Below, piece after piece: positions 58,691 to 64,000 of a stretch of 64,000 nucleotides of DNA. Every line of letters begins with the position of its first letter. The stretch's first letter is position 1. Source of the stretch: Hymenoscyphus infarciens (lineage: Eukaryota; Ascomycota; Leotiomycetes; Helotiales; Helotiaceae); assembly GCA_001414345.1 (NCBI GenBank), contig LLCB01000013.1, positions 310,001 through 374,000 of the forward strand, written 5' to 3'. The notes below the pieces were generated by a model that saw nothing but the letters and a program-made list of their open reading frames with translations, was not told where the DNA came from and made no database searches. The translations under genes were made by a program, and so were the position numbers.

Positions 58691-59289
58691 TCACATTCCA
58701 CGACTCTCTTTCTACGAAAAATTGAAAAAAAAACCCCCTGCGATCTGTGCAAACATCGCACGTCAATTGCCTACACCTTTGATATACATCTCGCGCTCAC
58801 TCGGTGTCTCTCCAGTTCGCTCACCGCCCCCCCCCCCCCCCCCCAGGCGCTACGTTTTCGACGAGAAGAAAGTGTATATATATGGAGATGGGGAGGGGGA
58901 GGTTTATACTTCGGACGGATAGGGGGTCGTGCCTTCCCTTCGCTCTGAGCAAAGTGGGAGCGAAGTGGGTCGACCCGGCGAGTCGAGCCGAACCAAGTCG
59001 AGGTTAGTAAGTAAGGAAGGACGACTTTGAGTTCAGATGAAGGACGAAGTCAGGGAAGGGGCGACCTCGACCTCGACCTCTGGGCGCGCCTTAACACCTC
59101 ATCGGGCCGCGCCTTCCCTCTCCCTCTCGAGGTGATTTGGTCCCTCTTCCAGCCTCTATTGGGCTCTCGACCTCTCGACATCTCGAAGGAGACATTCTGA
59201 TTCTTAATTGGGCAACGGTTACTAGAGTTGTTAACCCTGGTTGCACAAAGCCACAATGTTACCGGGTTCCTCTAAAATTTCAAGCGATG
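58691..59289. other. Intergenic, with poly-C run and CTCGAC-rich block
   Basis: A homopolymer of 18 C lies at 58827-58844. From 58970 to 59200 the phrase CTCGAC/CGACCTCGAC recurs many times, which gives a GC-rich block before the AT-rich scar. No gene was recognised. Confidence 0.5.
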
Positions 59290-59800
59290 ACATTACAGTC
59301 AGTTGCGAATTAAGCTTGAATTTTAACGTTTTTTATAATCTAAGCGTTTTTGAAAAAATCTCTACTTTTCCCCACTCTACTATCTTATTTTGCTCTTTAC
59401 TTAATAATAATATATATTAGTATACTCTAGATAACAGGAAACGAGAGCTCTATATTTCCTCTATTACTCTATAAACCTTTTATATATAAAATAGAAGTTT
59501 ATATTTATGTTCTACTTTTTAGAAGGCCTTATCGAGGTAGCGATAAGACCTTATAAGGGTAGTGAAAAAAATTTAAAAAAAGGGGTTTTTTTAAGAATTA
59601 TCTATTTTTTAGTTTACTTTTGTTATACTTACTTTAAATTAATAAGTAATATAGAAGAGCGATAATTAGATATAGCGCTTCTTTCTGGCTAGGCCTTGTC
59701 TCTTTTAGAGTACTTTTATTTTCTGTCTTCTAAAGAAAAGAGGGAGAAAGCTTTTAAAAAAAAGCTTAGATTACAAAAAAAGTGGGCAAATTCAAGCTTA
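59290..59800. other. AT-rich scar, probably RIP-degraded repeat
   Basis: GC content drops sharply at about 59,290 and TA dinucleotides dominate, with few CpA or TpG. Long TATATA runs and A-runs replace normal sequence. A perfect inverted repeat CTTATCG..CGATAAG lies at 59528-59547. Stops occur in every frame. This is the pattern of a transposon copy after repeat-induced point mutation, but no protein homology is left to name it. Confidence 0.6.
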
Positions 59801-60229
59801 ACTCGCAACTCACCGTACTCAATTTGTCAATCTAACGGACCACCCCCCCCCCCTAAAATGAGTGGCTTTTCGGCTCAGTGTTTGTTGAAACTTAACCGTT
59901 TTTTAATGTCATGTTTTAAGTCTGGGTATTGGAGTTTAGAGAGCCGCGGATAGTAAAGTATATAGTGATTTTGTGGAGGCTTGGTATCCTGTGAAAATGG
60001 AATTTTTGGGGTTTTGGTGGTTAAATAAATATTAGAGGCCCGAGGGCTTATTGTGGAAATGAAGGGGGGGAGGGGGGTTTGGAGAAGGGGAGTATTATAT
60101 ATGGACTGAAATTTCTTTGTGGTTGACTATATTCCTCAAGAATTCGACAACCAGAGAGGGTCTTGAAGACATTCTTCCAAAATAAAGTCATTTCCCCTAT
60201 TCATTTCTCGCTTAATCAACAATTCAAGA
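59801..60229. other. Intergenic, promoter of the orphan secreted gene
   Basis: Base composition returns to normal. A ten-C run lies near 59844. The final 100 bases, with TATATATGG near 60095, look like the promoter and leader of the gene that starts at 60230. Confidence 0.45.
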
Positions 60230-61622
60230 TGCGTTTCATAACTACCTTCTCCATCATCCTCCTCACAACGGCAATCGTCTTAGTAAACACAAAAGCCGGT
60301 TCTCGAGTGCTAGAATATAGCAACCCCCTTCAAAGTGGATCAATATGGTCAACATTTCAACACACTTCGTTGTCTCCTTCCCACAAAGAGAGGAGACCGC
60401 CGCATCTCATGTCGAGTGGTTTCCTACTCAGATGAACCTATTAAATGCCCCAAAGATCGGATCAATTCAAGTCTTTTTCCAGCAGCAGGATGAAAGCTTG
60501 GTGGAAGACGTAGCTGCAGCCCAATATTACGATAAACCCGAATCGATCACCGAAACACCCCCCCAAACAACACAAACGGAGGAGAAAAGTCATGAGTCTA
60601 CGGCAGAAGTTTTGACTGACGAGGTAACTTCGGATGATTCCTCTATCGAAGAAACAGAAGCTTTCACTCTATTCCAAAAAAAATCAGAAGAGTAGGTACT
60701 GCGGACACCGCTCTCCCACTTTCTTTCTCTTGAATCGCTCCTGAATCATTCCAGAACCCCAGCATTTATCCTGTGCCATATCCCGAGATAACTCTTGATA
60801 GGCAATACTGACTCCCGTATCTTCATGGATTTGTTTGAAGGTTTGGGGCATGGTAGCTTGCAGCGACCCTAAAGTTGTCGATATCTGAGCACATTTGAAG
60901 CTCGGCCACACAACAGATGGGCAGGCTTCAGCCCCTCATATTCCAGCTGAAGACCTTCTGTACAATTCACTTTCTGATGCTTCGAAAGTACCTGCAATTC
61001 TCCACGTCAGGAGGCTCGTGAAATTGGCTCGCAATACTACGCCCCCAAACTTAAAACCAAGGTCTGTTTCAATGTCACCATCAATATGGATCAAGTCGTT
61101 ATCCCACGCACATGGGTGAATTGGGAAGTTGATACACTACTCCTGGTAACACCAACCGAGGATGTTCCCTACTTCAGAAAGGGGGATTTTTCAATGCTAA
61201 AACACGTCGAACGGGTCTTGAAACATCTTCCACCAGGAACAAGCAGATTGGCTCTCTACTACACCATCCTTGATTTTATCCAACAAACGAAGCTCATCAA
61301 GTATCCCAGTGAGCTTCTTTTGTATAGGCCAGGTGGGACATTCATTCCGGAAAAGGCACCTGGAATCCCAAATAGTCACCCCGCCAGCTCCTTCAGCTGG
61401 ATCCTGCCTCGAACAGCTGGTTTTGAACTCAAGCGTAGTCAACCCACGAAAAGCGTGTTAAAGTACGAGGATATTCTAGAACTGATGATAGAGCGTAAAG
61501 GAGATGAGCGACCGGAGATCAACTTGATGGTCTGGGGCGACTTTGATGTGATTCAGGCGTATAAAACCGTGAATGAATGCTCCAGAGTGGGCTGGTATAT
61601 TGGTATCTACAACTACAGATAA
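60230..61622 (+). CDS. Candidate secreted orphan protein, exon structure uncertain
   Basis: The reading starts MRFITTFSIILLTTAIVL, a typical signal peptide. A second frame from about 60320 continues with KWINMVNISTHFVVSFPQRE, VEWFPTQMNLLNAPK and a Thr/Glu-rich stretch to 60691. The link between the two would be either a 38-bp intron (GTAAAC..TATAG, very short) or a frameshift. A donor GTAGGT at 60692 and an acceptor at 60988 join in phase to SPRQEAREIGSQYYAPKLKT and the long final exon, which includes MDQVVIPRTWVNWEVDTLLL, KHLPPGTSRLALYYTILDFI, EDILELMIERKGDERPEINL and ends GWYIGIYNYR. No family is recognised. An intact single frame runs from at least 60989 to 61622, so part of this is surely coding or recently was. 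Gene loss by frameshift is the alternative. Confidence 0.5.
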
Positions 61623-61878
61623 GAGCTATGCCCACATGGATTGGTAGTCTTGAAACTTGGTGTTGGGGTTCTTTATTTAGATAGTACATGGTATGCGCTG
61701 GTCGAGTACTTACTCTATCGCTGAACTTGAGACGAACATAATTAATGATGGAGAGGGTGCACTGAAATTATAACATGATACTGCATCTGTGAAGTGAAAC
61801 AAAATAAAGATGCATTTCCGCCATCACCGCTTTCGCTTAACATACTACGGAGTCCTATTTCGCTACTTTTACCAAAAA
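61623..61878. other. Short spacer before the tandem array
   Basis: Ordinary-composition 3' flank of the orphan gene. It ends with a near copy of the TACGGAGTA motif (61845, TACGGAGTC). No gene was seen. Confidence 0.5.
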
Positions 61879-61987
61879 CTAAATCGTAAATCGTAAATCG
61901 TAAATCGTAAATCGCAAATCGAATCGTAAATTGTAAATCGTAAATCGTAAATCGTAAATCGTAAATCGTAAATTGTAAATCGTAAAA
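61879..61987. repeat. (TAAATCG)n tandem array
   Basis: About fifteen head-to-tail copies of the heptamer TAAATCG with few variants (TAAATTG, CAAATCG, and one GAATCG shortened unit). The array sits exactly where normal base composition ends and the AT-rich island begins. It is not the fungal telomere repeat (TTAGGG). Confidence 0.92.
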
Positions 61988-64000
61988 GTAATATAATTAA
62001 TAGATAATTATAAGAAGTAGATATTAAGTTGAAATATATTATAATAAGAGATATATATATATAATATAAAAAAGAAATTAACTCTTACTACTATAATAAG
62101 TTTTAAAATTCTATCTTAAAATTAATTACTCTAGATAAATGTAGCCTGTGTACCGGACTCGACTAAGTGGAGGCTTACTCTACATACTGATGTATTACTC
62201 CTTCCTACGATTCCTAAATCTCTATACTCTCTCTCTCCCTCTCTTAATTCAATAGCTAGCACGAAAAGCAATAGAGGAAGAGAACGATTAGTAGCAGCCC
62301 TAGGTACTACTATTCCCTGGAAGAAGAAGGGTATTATAGGGAATACTAAAAAGCTGACTTTGAGCGTATTTATATATAACTAATATACCCCACTAAGCAA
62401 TCGATTTAGAGCTGTATTAAGTATTTATTAAGGAATTATATATAAAAGACTTTTTAGTGTCTAAAATATGTAAATTCCTTAATCTCAAATACCACGTGAA
62501 GGTTAAGAAGTCTACCTTATTATACTATATCTATAATATATAGTATATTAGTAAGTGTTCTATAGTGGAGTAAAAGGAGGCGTTGAAGGCTTGAATTGTA
62601 TACCTTTTTAAAGATATAAGCCTTTCTAATAAGGATATATTATATACTCTCACACGCAACGGATTTAAGCTTCGATCTTGTTATATACTCTCGTGGATTC
62701 AAAGAGAGATAGGATTATGACAATATATACTCTAAGATAAGGAAGAGCGCTAAAAGCTAGAAGATATTCTTTAATACGAAATTCACCAATATAGGTATAT
62801 AAGAAGCATAAGAAGCTTTAGATTAAGGTTCCTCTATACTTACCTAAATACTCATAGTATAGATGGTAATAGTGATTAAAGATTTAGTAGAGATGAGATC
62901 TAGAGAGCTTTATTGAAGGTAGATGAGGAGGGGTATACTTAACAAATTAAAGAGATTAAAGATACATATAGAAAGTATATTACTCTAGAGCTAGATTTTA
63001 TATAGAGTATCGATAGGTACTGTAAATTAAGGTTTATAGGTATTAAGATATATACTGGTATTAATATATATACATAGTATATTATATAGTACTACTATAG
63101 TATATTAAATAATATAGCAGTTTCCTACTTTCATTAGTATATTAATATAGTAGATAATCTTAGAGAGATACTATACTATATTCAATTAGATCAAGGCTCT
63201 AAAAGCCCTATAGTAGTAAATACCTACTATATCTTATGTTAAGAGGAGGCTGCTAATCAAGGGCAAGAGCTATATAAATTTATAGATTTATATTAGTTTA
63301 ACACGTCTACTGTGAATTAACGTATCAAGGCTTAGTAGAGATAACTTATAAAAGGGTCTCTTAATAAATAGAAGATATACTTTCAATCACTATATAATCG
63401 TTACCTCTTTTCTAAAAAGTCTTTCCTAAATATGATTACTATATTATATATATATATTCTAATTATCTAGAAGGAGCTTTAGAGATTTATATATATATAG
63501 AATTAATACTATATTCATACAGATACTAATCAAGAGTATAGAGTCCTTAGAGTACTATAGATGAATTACTATAATCCTAGTTCATTAGAGCACTCTATAA
63601 AGAGATATAGTATAAAACCGAATCCTAAGACCCTAGCAGAGATGAGTACTTTATATAAGGATTAGGATATAGACGCTTACCTGCTATAAAATACTCTAGA
63701 TTAGTACTATATTAAATTAAGAGAGAAGGGATATAAGTTACTAATATTATATACAACGACTAATAAGGCAGGTAAGGATATCTATATGTTAGTATACTTA
63801 GATTTAAGAGCCTAATTAATAGTATATATTCAAGAGAGTAATACTAATAGCCTTAATCTTCTAAGAAAGCCTAAAAGAGCTTATAAATAGCAACTATCCT
63901 TAGAAGTTGTTATTAGATTAGTTAAGGCTAGAGCTACTAATAGAGACGAGTTTAAAGTACACTTTAGTAACAAGGGGCGAGATGATCGTCGTCTACTAGA
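61988..64000. mobile_element. AT-rich RIP island containing a degraded mobile element, runs off the window
   Basis: From 61,988 to the end the sequence is extremely AT-rich, with TATA runs and a strong shortage of CpA and TpG on both strands, the expected footprint of repeat-induced point mutation. The integrase relic described separately shows that at least the last kilobase was a protein-coding mobile element on the plus strand. The left part (62,150-62,350) has a little less AT and includes CT-rich sequence, perhaps a less-mutated end or a second element. Element termini were not identified, and the right end is cut by the window edge. Confidence 0.75.
63090..64000 (+). pseudogene. RIP-inactivated DDE integrase (integrase core-domain protein), partial
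   Basis: One plus-strand frame (codons start at positions divisible by three, for example 63318) keeps protein-like sequence for about 300 codons, broken by many TAG and TAA stops. The visible order is DQGSKSPIVVNTYYILC, then TSTVN-stop-RIKA followed by two stops, LIKGSLNK-stop-KIYFQSLYN, RYLFSKS, a segment II-stop-KEL-stop-RFIYI, then TDTNQEYRVLRV, and later YKLLILYTTTNKAGKDIY. This matches the fungal and animal integrase-core proteins whose catalytic part reads xTANQRIExWWxxL, IQxEL and WNxHxIR. The stops fall where Trp (TGG to TAG) or Gln (CAG/CAA to TAG/TAA) is expected, so G-to-A and C-to-T changes account for them. The relic continues beyond 64,000. No functional product is possible. 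Confidence 0.72.

Noticed and set aside
60684..60911. 75-codon minus-strand frame inside the orphan gene locus
   Set aside because: The composition is plausible, but there is no homology and it falls in the proposed intron of the plus-strand gene. It was left out for lack of support.
61879..61987. Telomeric repeat
   Set aside because: The unit is TAAATCG, not TTAGGG, and genic sequence lies on one side with a RIP island on the other, so this is an internal array.
1..64000. CRISPR array, bacterial operon or phage
   Set aside because: Introns, spliced housekeeping genes and RIP all indicate a fungal nuclear genome; no direct-repeat/spacer array was seen.

Overview
The window reads as nuclear chromosomal DNA of a filamentous ascomycete, most probably a leotiomycete of the Helotiales type. 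The grounds are short introns (about 45-120 bp) with GT..AG ends and CTAAC/CTGAC-like branch points, housekeeping proteins with ascomycete-style sequences (STT4, PRE7, LSM6, RIB4, ADE8), fungus-restricted families (DUF3074, a long sterol glucosyltransferase), and AT-rich islands whose relic coding sequence carries stops where Trp or Gln is expected, as left by repeat-induced point mutation (RIP). The class-level placement is an inference. Every intact multi-exon model was built by hand from splice signals, and each sums to a whole number of codons.

Layout. 1-7.6 kb: an Hsp20 chaperone (-), a broken secreted GH16 glucanase (+) with four in-frame stops and a frameshift, and an RRM+YTH m6A reader (-). 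7.6-14.0 kb: a gene-poor, microsatellite-rich stretch with one possible coding relic. 14.0-28.2 kb: a dense housekeeping block with proteasome beta6 (-) diverging from PI4-kinase STT4 (+), a SAM methyltransferase (+), LSM6 (-) diverging from a Rad60/Esc2-like SUMO-domain protein (+), and a Mn-type CDF metal transporter (+). 28.2-32.1 kb: non-coding. 32.1-40.2 kb: a 914-aa disordered fungal protein (+), lumazine synthase RIB4 (-), a DUF3074 protein (+), and GAR formyltransferase ADE8 (-) diverging from a THOC5/Fmip-like protein (+). 40.2-44.5 kb: two related, damaged genes of an unrecognised family (both -) and a glyoxalase-like protein (-). 46.6-50.0 kb: a secreted thaumatin-like Cys-rich protein (+) converging on a secreted GMC oxidoreductase (-). 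51.6-57.9 kb: a 631-aa disordered protein (+) and a 1152-aa sterol 3-beta-glucosyltransferase-like protein (+) whose tail resembles the VPS13/ATG2 C-terminus. 57.9-64 kb: a degenerate repeat array, an AT-rich scar, a candidate secreted orphan gene, a 7-bp tandem array, and an AT-rich RIP island that contains a dead DDE integrase and runs off the right edge.

Functionally most genes are single-copy housekeeping loci with no common pathway and no biosynthetic or defence cluster. Three divergent pairs (PRE7/STT4, LSM6/Rad60-like, ADE8/THOC5) share 240-310 bp promoters. The accessory material sits at the edges (GH16 relic, damaged paralogs, secreted proteins, RIP island). The points most worth a second look are the RIP-killed integrase with its tandem-repeat boundary, the orphan secreted gene beside it, the pair of damaged unknown paralogs, and the sterol glucosyltransferase with a VPS13/ATG2-like tail.
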